In this document: piece after piece, positions 24,701 to 37,834 of the stretch | Layout of the letters: each line of letters begins with the position of its first letter | Numbering within the stretch: the first letter of the stretch is position 1 | Origin: Paramecium tetraurelia | Lineage: Eukaryota; Ciliophora; Oligohymenophorea; Peniculida; Parameciidae | Reading direction: 5' to 3' | Assembly: GCF_000165425.1 (NCBI RefSeq) | Contig: NW_001799610.1 | Location: 73,146-137,145 of the forward strand | Length of the DNA: 64,000 nt | Made by a program: the position numbers and the translations under genes | The notes under the pieces: generated by a model | The model's database searches: none | What the model was told of the DNA's origin: nothing | The model's input: only the letters and a program-made list of their open reading frames with translations

Positions 24701-27700
24701 CTTAAGGACCTGCTGGTACTGGTAAAACAGAAACTGTTAAGGATTTGGGTAAGAATATGGCTAAATTTGTATTGGTTTTCAATTGTTCAGAAGGATTGGA
24801 TTACAAGAGTATCGGTAGAATGTTCAGTGGATTAGTGCAAGTAGGTGGTTGGGGTTGTTTCGATGAATTCAATCGTATTGAAGTGGAAGTGCTATCAGTT
24901 GTTGCATAACAAGTGAGTCAAATAATGAATGCATTGAAAGAATACGAAAAGAATAAGGAGAAGTCATCTTTCCAATTGGATTCAGATGTTATACCCATCA
25001 ATGATCAATTTGCCATTTTCATCACAATGAATCCTGGTTATGCTGGTAGATCAGAACTTCCAGACAACTTGAAGTCTCTGTTCAGACCAATTTCTATGAT
25101 GGTTCCTGAAAATGAAATCATTTGTGAAATCATGCTTACATCAGAAGGATTCAAGACTGGACATGCTCTCTCCACCAAGATGGTTACACTTTATAGATTG
25201 ATGATCCAACAATTGTCTAAACAAGATCATTATGATTTTGGTCTAAGAGCCATCAAGTCTGTTCTCAATTGTGCTGGTTAAATCAGAAGAGATAAATCAA
25301 ATGAAATCCAGAAAGTCAAGTAAGATGAGAATGCCAGAGAAAATCAGAAAGAAAGTGAGATTGACGAAGCCAATCAAGAGACATAGATTCTTATGAGGGC
25401 CATTAGAGACATGAACATTCCAAAATTCGTTTCTGAAGATGTGCCATTGTTTAATGCTCTTTTCAACGATCTATTTCCAAATGTTGATTTGTAAGAGTAA
25501 ATAAATGAAACATTGTTCAATGAAATTGAAACCCAGATGAGAAATCTCAAATTACAAACAAGAGTAGAACACATCAACAAAATCATCTAATTGTATGATT
25601 CTAAGAATACACGTCATGGTAATATGCTTGTAGGTCAATCTTTGGCAGGCAAGACTACATGTTGGAAGGTATTGAAGAATTGTTTAAATTCATTGAATGA
25701 AAGAGAACCCAACAAGTATCCTAAGGTGAAGATTGAAGTGTTGAATCCAAAGGCTGTTACCATCAATGAATTGTTTGGTTATGTAAATTCAACTATGGAG
25801 TGGAATGATGGTGTGTTATCATCCATGATGGCTCGATTATGCAAAGATGAAACTCCAGATCAAAAATGGATGATTCTGGATGGACCAGTCGATACACTTT
25901 GGATTGAATCTATGAATACAGTGTTAGATGATAATAAAGTATTGACCCTATTGAATGGTGATAGAATCTCATTACCTCCATAAATGGGATTGATTTTTGA
26001 AGTGGAGAATCTGGCAGTCGCCTCACCAGCCACAGTCTCAAGAGCAGGTATGGTTTATTTGGACATAAATGATCTCGGATGGAGACCCTATATTGAGAGT
26101 TGGGTTGAGAAATTGACTGATCCTTTGGTTTAAGAAACCATCTTTGAATTCATAGAGAGATGGATTCCCAAACTCTTCAAACAGAGAAAGTGGTGCAAGG
26201 AAATCATTCCATGCAGTGAAACCAATGTCATTATCTCTTTCTGTAATTTGATGGATTGTTTCTTCAAGAGTGAAAAGCAATTGTCTATGGACATCCAAAA
26301 CAAGAGTGATGTCTATTGGACCCTCCTTGAAAAGTGGTTTACATTTGGATTGGTGTGGAGCGTAGGAGCCACTGTAGATGAAGATGGTCGTCGTATTATT
26401 GACTAATAGATGCGTGATATTGATTTGATCTTCCCCAGTCAAAATACAGTCTATGATTTCTTTGTAAACAGTGATAAAAATGAATGGGCTTCATGGGATG
26501 AAAAGTTGGGTACTGGTCAATGGAAACCTGAAAATAATAGTCCATATCACAAAATGCTTGTACCTACAACTGATCAAGTCAGAAACAAGAACATCATCAC
26601 CAGATTACTCAGTAACAAAAACGCTGTGTTGGCTGTAGGATTGACAGGTACTGGAAAGACTGTGTTATTAAATGGAGTACTCCTTTAGATGTTTGAATAC
26701 ACTACTATGAACATTGTGTTTTCAGCACAGACTTCCTCATAGAAGACTCAAGATATGATTGAAAGTAAATTGGTAAAGAGATCTAAAAATAAGATGATTC
26801 CTGATGGCAAGAAAATGATCATCTTTATTGATGATCTCAATATGCCCAGAAAGGACATTTATGGAAGTTAACCTCCTCTTGAACTTATTCGTCAATGGAT
26901 GGATTATGAAGGATGGTTTGATCGTACTAACAGAGAGTTGTTCAAATTCATTTTAGATATTCAATTCGTATCAGCTATGGGACCTCCAGGTGGTGGTAGA
27001 GCTGAAATCTCAACCAGAATTCAAAACAAATTCCATGTCATCAATTTTGTTGTGCTCTCAGATCTCCAAGTCAAGAGAATCTATTAATCCATTTTGGCTT
27101 ATAAATTTTAAGAATTCGAAGATGAAATCAAATTACTCATTGAACCCATTGCTTAAGCCACTTATAACTTATTCTAGATGGTCACCAATAACTTTTTGCC
27201 TACTCCTGCCAAATCTCATTATGTCTTCAATATGAGAGACATCTCCAAAGTCATTCAAGGAGTCTACTAATTAGACAGATTGTATTGTGATAACAAAATG
27301 ACTGTACTTAGATTGTGGGCACATGAATGTTTAAGAGTATTCCATGATAGACTCATTAGTGTTGAGGACAGATAATTATGCAAATAATTGATCAATGATC
27401 AACTGGTCTCATGTCTCCAAACCACCATCAAAGAATGCACTAATGAAAATGAAGATGACACAGTCTTTGCCAATTTCATGGAAGAGAGTGGAGGTAAATA
27501 CATTGAAGTGACATACAATGACAGAGAGAATTTGAAGAAATTCTTAGAGGAGAAATTAGTATAATTCAACACTGATAATAAATCGAAGGCCATGAACATA
27601 GTTCTCTTTTAAGAGGCTGTCCATTACATTTGTAAGATCAATCGTATCATTAATTTGGGTAAAGGACACGGAATGCTTGTTGGAGAAGGTGGTGCTGGTA

Positions 27701-30700
27701 GACACTCACTCACAAAATTAGCCACTCATATTGCAGAATACAAGAGTTGGTAGATTGAAGTCAGTAAGAATTACAGAATGAAAGAATTCAGAGAAGACAT
27801 CAAAAAATGGTGTGAAGAGGCAGGATTTAAGGGAGTCTCTGGAACCTTCATTTTTAGTGACAATCAAATTGCTAATGAGGGATTCATTGAAGATATCAAT
27901 AACATTCTCTCTGTGGGGGAGGTACCCAATCTATTCAGTCAAAAGGAAGATTATCCTTAGATCAAAGACAGAGTCAGAAAGCATTATAGAGAAGAAAACA
28001 AATTAGACAAGGATGCTAAAATCTAAGAGGAAGACCTCATCGAATATTTCTTCACCAGAATTCAAAATAATTTCCATCTCATGATTTTGATGAGTAAGAC
28101 CGGAGAGAATCTAAGAAATTATTGTCGTATGTATCCAGGTTTGGTCAATAATACCACTATGATTTGGTTTATGCCATGGCCAGAATAGGCTTTGGTTGAA
28201 GTGGCCAACAGATACTTGTTACAATTAAAGTTGGACGATGAATTAACTGCTAACATTGCTAAGTTCTTTGGAACTGCTCATACCAAGGTACTCTCTTTGA
28301 GTAATAGAATGTTCCAAGAATTAAAAAGAATCTACTATGTTACACCCACTAATTATATTGAATTGGTCAAAGGTTATAATGATTTGTTGGAGAAGAAACA
28401 AAATGAAATTGGTGGTGAAGTTCGAAAACTCACTTTGGGATTGTAGAAATTAGATGATGCAGCAGCTAACAGTGAAGAATTGTAAAAACAATTATCCATT
28501 TATCAAATTGAATTGGCAAAGAAGAGTAAGGATTGTGAAGAGTTGATGATCAAAATAGAGAGTGAATCAAGAGATGCAAATGAGAAATAAGTGGAAGTGG
28601 AAACCAGATCTGCTCAAGTGGAAAAGGAAAAAGCTGAAGTAGAGACTCTGGCAGAAGAAGCATAGAAGGATTTAGAAAAAGCAGAACCTGCATTGAGAGC
28701 AGCTGAATAAGGATTGGAATAATTAGATAAATAACAATTGGCTGAAGTCAGAGCTTACAGTAAACCTCCTAATGGTGTTGATAATGTCTTGTAGGCTGTC
28801 ATGATTATCATGGGTAAAGAGGCAACTTGGGCAAGTGCCAAGAAGGAAATGACTGCTCCTGATTTCTTGTAACAATTGAAGAAAGTCGATAAAGATCACA
28901 TCATGAATAAGACTCTAGTTAGAATTGAGAAAATCACAAGCGATCCTGATATGCTTCCTTCCAAGATTGATGCCATTTCAGTTGCTTCTGGTACTCTTTG
29001 GAGATGGGTCTTGTCATTGGAAATGTATGCCAAAGCATTTAAGGACATTGAACCCAAAAGAGCCAAAGTCAAGCATTTGAGAGAGAAATTGAAGAAGAGT
29101 GAAGATGAATTCCAATAATTGCAGGAGAACTTCTAGATTTTGAAGTAGAGTATTGAAAAATTGAAGACAGATTTGTAGAGAGCAAAGGATGATATGGAAA
29201 TGTATACCAGAGAAACTTCAGTGTTGGTTAATAAATTGGAAAGAGCAGAAAAGTTGATATCAGGATTGGCAAGCACAAAAGAGGGTTGGGCTATTAGAAG
29301 AAAGGAATTGCAAGGAAAGCTTGAAGTCTTGGTTGGAGATGCCTTAATGACAGCTGCATTCTTGAGTTATGCAGGTCCATTCCCATCTGAATATAGACAA
29401 CAATTTGTTGCTGAATAGTTAATTGGATAAGTCAGATACTTAAAGATCCCATATTCTAAAGATTGGAATTTCCCTGATTTCCTTGTTAAGCCTGTTCAAT
29501 TTTTTATAATGGAGTCAATAAGGATTACCAGATGACCAATTTTCTAAAGAAAATGGTGTTCTAGTCACTTAAGGAAGAAGATGGCCATTGATGATTGATC
29601 CACAAGTCTAAGCCAATAATTGGATTAAAAATATGGAAAGAGCCATCAACAAGAATAATATTAAAGAGTTAGATCCATAGAACGAAAAGATGATGAGCAT
29701 AATTGAAACAGCTATTGCAAATGGATAGATTGTGATCTTAGAAAACATGGGAGAAGATTTGGATCCTTCTTTGGAACCAGTCTTGAATAAATAATTGAGA
29801 ACAGTCAACAATAAGTTAATGATGTACATGGGAGAAAAAGAAATATTGTACAATCCTAATTTCAGATTCTACATGACTACTAAATTGGCTAATCCAAAAT
29901 ATAAGGCTGAAACCTAAACAAGAGTCACCTTAGTCAATTTCACAGTGAAATAAAAAGGTCTCGAAGAATAATTGATTTCAGTTGTCATTCAAATTATGGA
30001 AGCCTAATTAGAAAAGAGTAAGAACGATTTGGTCAATAAGAAATCTTAAAATGAGATCACCTTACGTAAATTGGATGATGATATTTTGAAAATGCTCTAG
30101 GAAATCAAAGGAAGTTTGATTGATGATGAAAATCTTATTGTCACCTTAGACAAATCTAAGGAAACTGAAGAAGAGGTCAAGAAGCAAATTGAAACCTCAG
30201 CTGTTTCAATGAAGAAAACCTTTGCAGCAAGAGAAAACTATCGTTCATTAGCCAGAATTGCATCCAAATTATTCTTTGTTTTAAATGATTTTTCACTTAT
30301 TGATCACATGTATCAATTTGCCTTGTCCAATTATATTGAGTAATTTGGTGAAAATATCAATACATATTAAAGCAGAGGAGCATCCATAAATGACTCTTTG
30401 TAAGAGAAATTATCAGATATTGCAGCTAGACATTCTGAAGAGATATTCAAAACTGCATGCCGAGGGTTATTCGAGAAAGACAAACTCTTGTTGGCCATTT
30501 AAATGGCTGTAAACATCACAAGTGAATTGAAGAGTTAGATTACAATTGATTTAGAGGAGTACAACTTCTTCTTGAGAGGTGGGGATCCAAATGCAGATAG
30601 AAAGAATCAACCTCACAATCCAATTTCAGATTGGGTCACTGAACAATAATGGTAATCCATTTGTGATTTGGATAAATTACCAAACTTTACTGGTATCATC

Positions 30701-32902
30701 AATGCCTTCACTCACAATGGTAAAGAATGGAAGAAGTGGTATTTGAGTCCAACCCCAGAATCAGATTCATTGCCAGGAGAATGGGATCAAAAATGTGACA
30801 GTCTTAAGAAGATGATCTTACTCAAAATAATCAGACCTGACAGAGTTCTATTGGCAGCATAAGCATTTGTTAATGCAACCATGGGACAATTCTATACCTA
30901 GCCACCTGCAACTACTTATGATTCAATTTACAATGACACCACCAAAAATAAGCCTGTGATATTCATCTTGTCTCCAGGTGTTGATCCCTATCATTAATTG
31001 GAGCAATTTGCCAAGATGAAGGATTGCTAGTTGTTACCAGTGTCCTTGGGTTAAGGCTAAGCTTAAAAGGCTATAGATAAACTATATGAAGGTAGCAAGG
31101 CTGGTCTATGGGTGTATTTGGCAAATTGTCATTTGAGTTTGAGTTTCTTGAAAGAATTAGAGAAATGCATGGAAACTCTGAGGTAATCAGATGCCACAAA
31201 TGAAAAGTTCAGACTATGGTTGAGTTCTGCTCCTCATCCAAAATTCCCTATTAGCATACTTTAAAAGTGTTTAAAGGTGACAACAGAACCACCTAAAGGA
31301 GTAAAGGCTAATATGAATAGATTGTACACCAATATGTCATAATCAAAATTTGATCCATAAATTCTTTCATAGTAGAAATTGACCAATCAATTACATTATA
31401 TGAAATTAGTGTATTCACTTTGTTGGTTCCATAGTTTAATTATTGAACGTAAGAGATTCAAATCTATGGGATGGAATGTTATCTATGATTTCAATGATTC
31501 AGATTGGGAAACTGCTGATAATATTCTTTTGATGTATGTTGATTAGACATAACATGATAGCAAACACAATTAACAACAATAATAATAATAACTTGGATAA
31601 CAATAATAAGATTAACCAGTATAGAAGAGTCCTCCTTGGGATGCAATCAGATATCTAATAGCTGATGTTATCTATGGAGGTAGAGTGACAGACAAGTATG
31701 ATTAAAGATTGTTGAAGGTCTATGCTAATAGTTTCTTCTAAGATAAGATTATTTTCGAAGAGAAATATAAATTGGTTGATAATTCTTAATATTATTATAT
31801 TCCAGAGGAATTCAAACCAAAAGAAAGCAAGAATGATAAGATTAGCAATCATGTATTGTTCTACAGAAGTAAGGTTGAAGATTTCCCTCCAGTGGAGAGA
31901 GCTGAAGTGTTCGGCTAACATATTAATGCTGAAATATCCTCATAGATTGCTGATACAAATGCTCTTATCGATTCTATCATCTCATTATCACCATAATCTG
32001 TGAAGGCTGGTGAAGAATCCATGGAAACCAAAGTTTAGAAACTCATCCAAGAAACCTTAGGCAAAGTTCCAGAGGAGATTGATATGCAAGAAGCAATTGA
32101 GAAAGTCAGACCTGGAGATCAAAATCCATTGAAAATAGTGTTGATGTAAGAAATTTCCAGATACAATAAATTATTGAATACAGTCAGAACTTCACTCATT
32201 AATTTAGACAAAGGTCTCAGCGGTCTAGTGCTTATTTCAGAAGATCTTGAAACCATCATGCACAGTCTATTTGATAACAAAGTTCCTCAATAATGGAAAT
32301 TCTGTTATAGCTCCTTAAAACCCTTGTCAAGTTGGATCATTGATCTTGAGAAGAGAGTAGCACAATTGAGAAGTTGGATCAAATAATAACCTAGTGTCTT
32401 TTGGATTCTCTGGATTCTCATTCCCTACTGGATTCACTACGGCTTTATTACAATAGAGTGCCAGAAAGGTCAATACTCCAATTGATCAATTCGGATGGGA
32501 ATTCTCATTCCTTCCACATGGATCTGAACCTCAGGCTGCCAAAGATGGTGCATACATTCATGGTTTATTCCTTGAAGGAGCAAAATGGGATGAAAAGAAC
32601 TATATAGTAGATGCTGAACCCATGAAATTACACGATTAAATGCCAATCGTCCTATTCAAACCAGTCAGCCAAGAAGGCAAAAGCAAAACAAAGAAAGGTA
32701 TAAAGTCATCATATATTTTTACGGTTAAAACTTTTATTTGTGTCCCACCTATTATTATCAAGTACGTTGTGGTGTCATGGAAAGACCATCTTATCAGTTT
32801 GATGTTATGTTACCTTGCAAACCTAATCCAGGCCAAGCCTCAAATGAAGAAGACTTCTGGATTAAAAGAGGCACTGCTTTACTAATGCAATTATCAGATT
32901 GA
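18746..32902 (+). CDS. Axonemal dynein heavy chain, tail-bearing (DNAH2/I1-beta-like)
   Basis: About 4,700 residues; introns at about 18983-19004 and 22184-22208. Order: acidic N-terminus, DHC_N1 tail ([18 protein letters not shown]), DHC_N2 linker ([16 protein letters not shown]), then the AAA ring. AAA1 has [15 protein letters not shown] with CFDEFNR; AAA2 has [13 protein letters not shown]3 has [12 protein letters not shown]4 has GEGGAGRHS with Arg for Lys. The stalk (28380-29240) encloses the microtubule-binding tip, with [15 protein letters not shown] before it, then AAA5-6 and a C-terminal domain ending [14 protein letters not shown]. The [15 protein letters not shown] segment resembles DNAH2, so inner-arm I1 beta is my best guess; outer-arm chains are not excluded. 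The N1 tail argues against single-headed inner-arm forms. Three one-base frame changes interrupt the 3' third (29500-29505, 32408, about 32697-32705). Confidence 0.9.
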
Positions 32903-32910
32903 TTATAATT

Positions 32911-33495
32911 ATGCAAAAAATCAAAAATATTTATCAACAACCTTCTTCTATCAATCAGGATTCACATTACTTTTTAAGACCAAAACACTCTGCTTTGCCA
33001 TCTATGTTAGAACCATTCTAAGATATCAAATTGAATTATCGACTACCTAAATTGAGCAACTCATATAATCAATCATCTTCAGAAGAATAAAAAACTAAAT
33101 CATCTCATTCCCACCTATAAAAACTGTCATCAAATAGATACCTAAGCAAATTTGTTAGATCAACTACCATTGAAGAACCAATCTTAAAAAAAAACCAAGA
33201 AATTATCCAATCATGTGATTTAAAGATTAAAGAACATAAAAAATAACTAGCCAAAGTCTATATGAAATTGTAAGCCAATTAAATACTATATCGCAATTAT
33301 TTACATTAAGAATTATAATAGGAATCTACCTAAAATTATAAACCGCAAGTTGGATTTCAGGAAAATAGCTTCAATTTTTATAATTATTAATAGCCACAAC
33401 CTAAGGCTAATAATATACTCCAATCATAATAATTAATGCATTTTAGATAATAATCAAAGAGATTCAGAACCAATTAATCTGTGTAAGATAAATGA
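32911..33495 (+). CDS. Small Gln/Ser-rich unknown protein
   Basis: Predicted 194 residues, one exon, starting 8 nt after the dynein stop. It begins MQKIKNIYQQPSSINQDSHY, has a Ser-rich first half and a coiled-coil-like middle (KIKEHKKQLAKVYMKLQANQ), then a Gln/Asn-rich tail. No membrane segment or known motif. The next gene on the same strand starts 12 nt after its stop, so dynein, this gene and the next are very tightly spaced. Function unknown. Confidence 0.55.
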
Positions 33496-33507
33496 TTATT
33501 TAATTTT

Positions 33508-35064
33508 ATGTTTTATCAATACTTTCTAATTAAGAATAATCCTTCCCTTTCTCGTCTGAGTGTATTAAAAACCACAGAACGGACTTGTGATGTTCTATAA
33601 ACCACTGCTCATACAAATAAATCTAGCAAGTATATTCATGAAAAATTTAACACTGAACACTCAACTAATGAAGGCTATTTAATCAAAAAATCCAATCCCT
33701 TTTCAAAACAAAAAAAATCCAAAATCAACATTCTCATTAACAACATCAAAAATACATACAAATCCGAGATCGAAAAGATTAAAGAAGAATCCAGAATCCG
33801 ACAAACCAATCCATAGATTCATATGTACTGTGTTTCAATCTATATTTAAAGTTAGGACATGCTACTTCGCAATAGAGATGACATAGCCGTATTAATTGAT
33901 AGATTACGAAGGATTCTTCTGAATAAATCTAAACGATCCTTTTGCATTGAGATTATTCAGGAAATCAATAATCAAATCTCCAAAATTCGCAATCTTGGTA
34001 TTTTTACACACTCTATTCAATAGATATCAAGATCTTAGTTAGTTTAGCTCTCTCTAAAATTGCCAAATATTACAATCTTTTGCATTACTCCATTCTGCTT
34101 GCCAAAAATGCCAAAAGATTCTCAGACTCAGAACCTATGCTCAAGTATAAAATTAAGGCCTATGAAATCTTGTCCTTGTGTTTCCTTAAATTGAGACTCA
34201 AACAAGCAAAGACCTATATAACCAAATATTTAATGTGTAGTTGGAAATTAGATAAACCAAACGAAGAACTTAAAGGATATGATCAAATGGGAAAATACTA
34301 TTATTATGAAGGCAATATCGAAATGGCTTAATTCTTCCATAATAAAATGATCAACGGAGATACCTTGGTAATATTGTTAAATCTATATTAGAAACCCAAC
34401 TCATCATTAAAGAGATTGGCAGTGGCTAAATTTGAATAAGGTTCAGTTGGAAAAAGCAAGAAAGAGAAACAGTCTGTCAGTACTGAAGAAGCAGATTTTA
34501 ATATATCTTCAGATGATGAACCATTTGAAGTAATCTTTGCTTAAGATCATGATGAGGGATTGTAAAAAGCAAAGCACAATTTTGAACTTATGAGAAATGA
34601 CCAAAAGAAAAAACCCTCGCTTCTCCATTATTAAATAAGAAAACAACCATAGTTTGATAAGACCAACTTAAAGCGAGCCTTACAAGAATCAAAAAACGCT
34701 AATTCATTTATAAGGTACAAATACTATTTATTATAGGATTCCAAAAACTTAGCAAACTCAGTCATTATTGACTGAAAGAGGTACTTTGGACCTTACTAAA
34801 ATTAAAGGACTCTCTCATGCACATATTCAACTTGGAGAACTCAAGAATCCTGTTTTGCTAAATCATCTTAGTCCAAATAGATGCTTAGTCAATTATTAGC
34901 ACATTGAATTGAATAAAGCCCCTCAATCATATAAGAATGCGGAGGATATTGAACCTTTGTTCGATATTGGTGATATATAAAAGATGTCGAAGAATCTTAA
35001 CAAGTTGATTGCAATATTGACAGGAGTTGAGGAATGGCTCCAAACATAAAGTGAATTATACTGA
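33508..35064 (+). CDS. Unknown protein with TPR-like helical repeats
   Basis: Predicted 502 residues with introns 33998-34023 and 34715-34736 (multiple of three). A basic, Ser-rich N-terminus is followed by a helical region from about residue 115 with TPR-like spacing (LKYKIKAYEILSLCFLKLRL; GYDQMGKYYYYEGNIEMAQF). The second half is charged and probably unfolded (STEEADFNISSDDEPFEV), ending LIAILTGVEEWLQTQSELY. It may be a binding scaffold. No family assigned. Confidence 0.65.
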
Positions 35065-35184
35065 TGAAATCATATACTTATACTTTAAATTGATTATTTT
35101 GATACATAATAAGGGACGAATCCAAATATATAAGAACTTATGCCGATACATTAAAAATGCCCATAAACAGAAATATTATATATT

Positions 35185-37780
35185 ATGTTTATTTATTATT
35201 TATTAACAATAACTCTTGCAGCATTGCCAAATGCGAACTTATCTATTGGTCCATTACTGCAGTCATACGCAGATGATGAAGATTTAGATCAAATCGTTTA
35301 TGTTCATGAAAAAGTACTTTAGAATTTTGATTATGCATCATTCCCATCCTTATCTTGTTGTCCAAATAACGTTACGAAATTCCGAGTGATGAATCTAAAC
35401 AAACAAGGATCAAATATATAACGATTTAATCTCCCCTTTTACATTGAGAATCTTGGAGAGGAACCTTTATCAATTGAGTGGCTAAATATCACAGAGGAAC
35501 TTTCAGATTAGGATATCTAAGTCCAAGTCAATTATCAAAAAGACTTTCAAATTGCCTAAGGCTTTAATAATTATCTAGGATTGAACATAACACATTTATG
35601 TTGGAAAGCCCTAAACAATGACAGATATTGGAGCATAAAACGAGTTACCCTGTAATTTGAAGGGTTTGATCCCGTGGTCTTTAATTACCAATTTATATGC
35701 GGCAAAGATTATTATCCTGTAAGGTACTTAGTTTATTTAGTTAGATTTGATTGGAGCAACATTATCCTGATTATATTTGAAAGTTTGATGATTTTAGTTC
35801 TTTCAATGTTCGGAAGGATTTATGCATTCAAGGTTGTTTTCATAACGAAACAGTTGAAACATGAATTACCTCAGGAGAAATTAGACAAGATCGCTTAAGA
35901 GAGTTCTCCATTTCAAGGGTTTCTGTTGGGATGGTCATAGGCATTATTCTATATGAGTCTTTTAATTGGAGCTTTGTTTATCTCATTATATTTGTAAGAG
36001 AAGGCTGAGAAACCAATATAAATCATAGTGTATATCCTATGTGTAATCTGTGCAATCCACTTTATTGATGAGTTGTTTTGTGCCTTTAGAAAAAGAGTTC
36101 CATTTTTTGTTCAGACCATTTACTATTTTAGATACTGTGATATTTTTGCATTAATTATCGGGGTTGCTTTATTTGCAGTATACTTGGCAACGGAATAAAT
36201 TTGGATTGTAAATAAATTATGTAATGTAGTTAAGTAATTTAATTTCAATTTGTATTCTTGGCTCACTTATCAAATTATTCAAGATCACCTCTCTCAAAGA
36301 TTGCTTATTGTTTTTCCTGCCTATAATGGCGATGGATTTATTTTGTTCTATCTATATGGCAATGACCATTAGATATGAATGGGATAGTTTGATTCTAAGA
36401 TATTTCAACACTCCCTTATCTGCATAAATTCCATACTTTAGATATATATACAAAAAGAAATGCGCATGGGTTTCGATATTCAATATCCTATTTCCAGGTT
36501 AAAATCTCATCGATATTAGGTTTCTTCCTCGCATATGTGCATAGATTTGATAGATTAAAAAAAACCTTTGTATATGAAATAGTCAGTTTTTTAGGATTAT
36601 TGATAGGCTTAGTTCTTTGGGTTATTGTGTAGTATCTGATATCATTTCCTCTGCCTACGTAAATTAATTAGATATAATTAATAGATCAATATTTACAGAA
36701 GTTTTAATGATTTCGGCTTGCACTTTAATTGCATTTAAAAGAAATGAATTGAATCTTTTTTGGAGTGGTAATTTTTATGATGAGATCCTACTTGATCCAT
36801 TTAAAAATGAGATGGATAAAAAGTCAGTCAAATTGATAAGCTTTTTTAATATTGGAGTGTCTTAGGACTTGAAAAAGAAGTATGCACTTAATTCTGGAGC
36901 AGAATAACCAGCAGCTGTATACGAACCTTTTGAATTAGTAAAGGAAAATTAGGAAGGCGAGTTGAAATTAGACTCAATTCTATTTGAAGGATTATATTCA
37001 TTTTAGGAGGTATATACAACACAAAATTAAACCTATGGAAATAATTAGTATAAAATAAATTAATAAGAAAACACTTTGGTAGAGAATCAAAAATAATAAT
37101 AAGAAATTTAAACTGATCTTAAAGAAAAGAAGGATACTGCTTTAGTTGACTCAATATTGTAGAATAGTCAAGAGAATCAACCTCTTATCAATAGAGATAA
37201 GAATGATGATAAGGTAGAGAATCCATAGTAGGATCAATAGAAAAATATTGATCTCAATCAAAAAGGTCAAAATGAGGATGTATCTAAAATTAATATTGAA
37301 TCTAAAACGTCTCCTGATGTTATAAAGCAGAAATCTTTGGGAAAAGCAACGATTGCCTATATTGAGAGTAAAAAGCTTGAGGAAGCAATTTTAGAATCTC
37401 CAATCATTTATTCTAAGAATAATGAAAAATAATCTTAGAATAATGAACCAAACAAGAAATAACAAAAGGCGGACATTTAAATTGAAATTAATGAATAATA
37501 AAAGGTCGCTTAGGGAAATCAAAATAAATAGAGTAATCAATAAGATAGAGTGGATAAAGTTGAGCAAAAATAAAATCAAGAATAATAAAATAATAAAGTT
37601 TTCACTTCACCTGCTCGATAAAAGTATTAGGTTGATCCTCCAAAAGCTAAAGAACCTTAAGTTGATCGCTTTAAATAAAAGTAATAACTAAGGCAATAGA
37701 ATGAGGGTTTTAAAAAAAACTTAGAGTTCTTCCAAAATCAAGAAAAAGTTGGAAATTTTAAGGCTCCTGTTAAAAAATGA
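35185..37780 (+). CDS. Signal-peptide-peptidase-like membrane protein, catalytic motifs lost
   Basis: Predicted 841 residues with introns 36208-36229, 36498-36519 and 36659-36684 (multiple of three). A signal peptide (MFIYYLLTITLAALPN) and a Cys-bearing luminal domain of about 170 residues, as in SPPL2 proteins, precede some nine membrane helices. Helix 6 keeps an Asp (IMAMDLFCS) but lacks the Tyr of YD. The GxGD helix reads SIFNILFPGFFLAYVHRFD: the flanking PG...AY..RFD is exactly SPPL-like, while GLGD has become SIFN. The PAL motif reads FTE before a matching FKRNELNLFWSGN. All three active-site signatures are thus lost or altered, so it should not be a protease. A Gln-rich cytosolic tail of about 280 residues follows. 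Possible roles are substrate binding or trafficking. Confidence 0.8.
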
Positions 37781-37834
37781 GCATATTTTGTTATATTAAA
37801 ATAAACAGACTTTTTATTCTAAATATCAAAAATT

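Noticed and set aside
32401-32607. Separate small plus-strand gene inside the dynein end
   Set aside because: It is an out-of-frame reading of the conserved dynein C-terminus caused by the local frame change.
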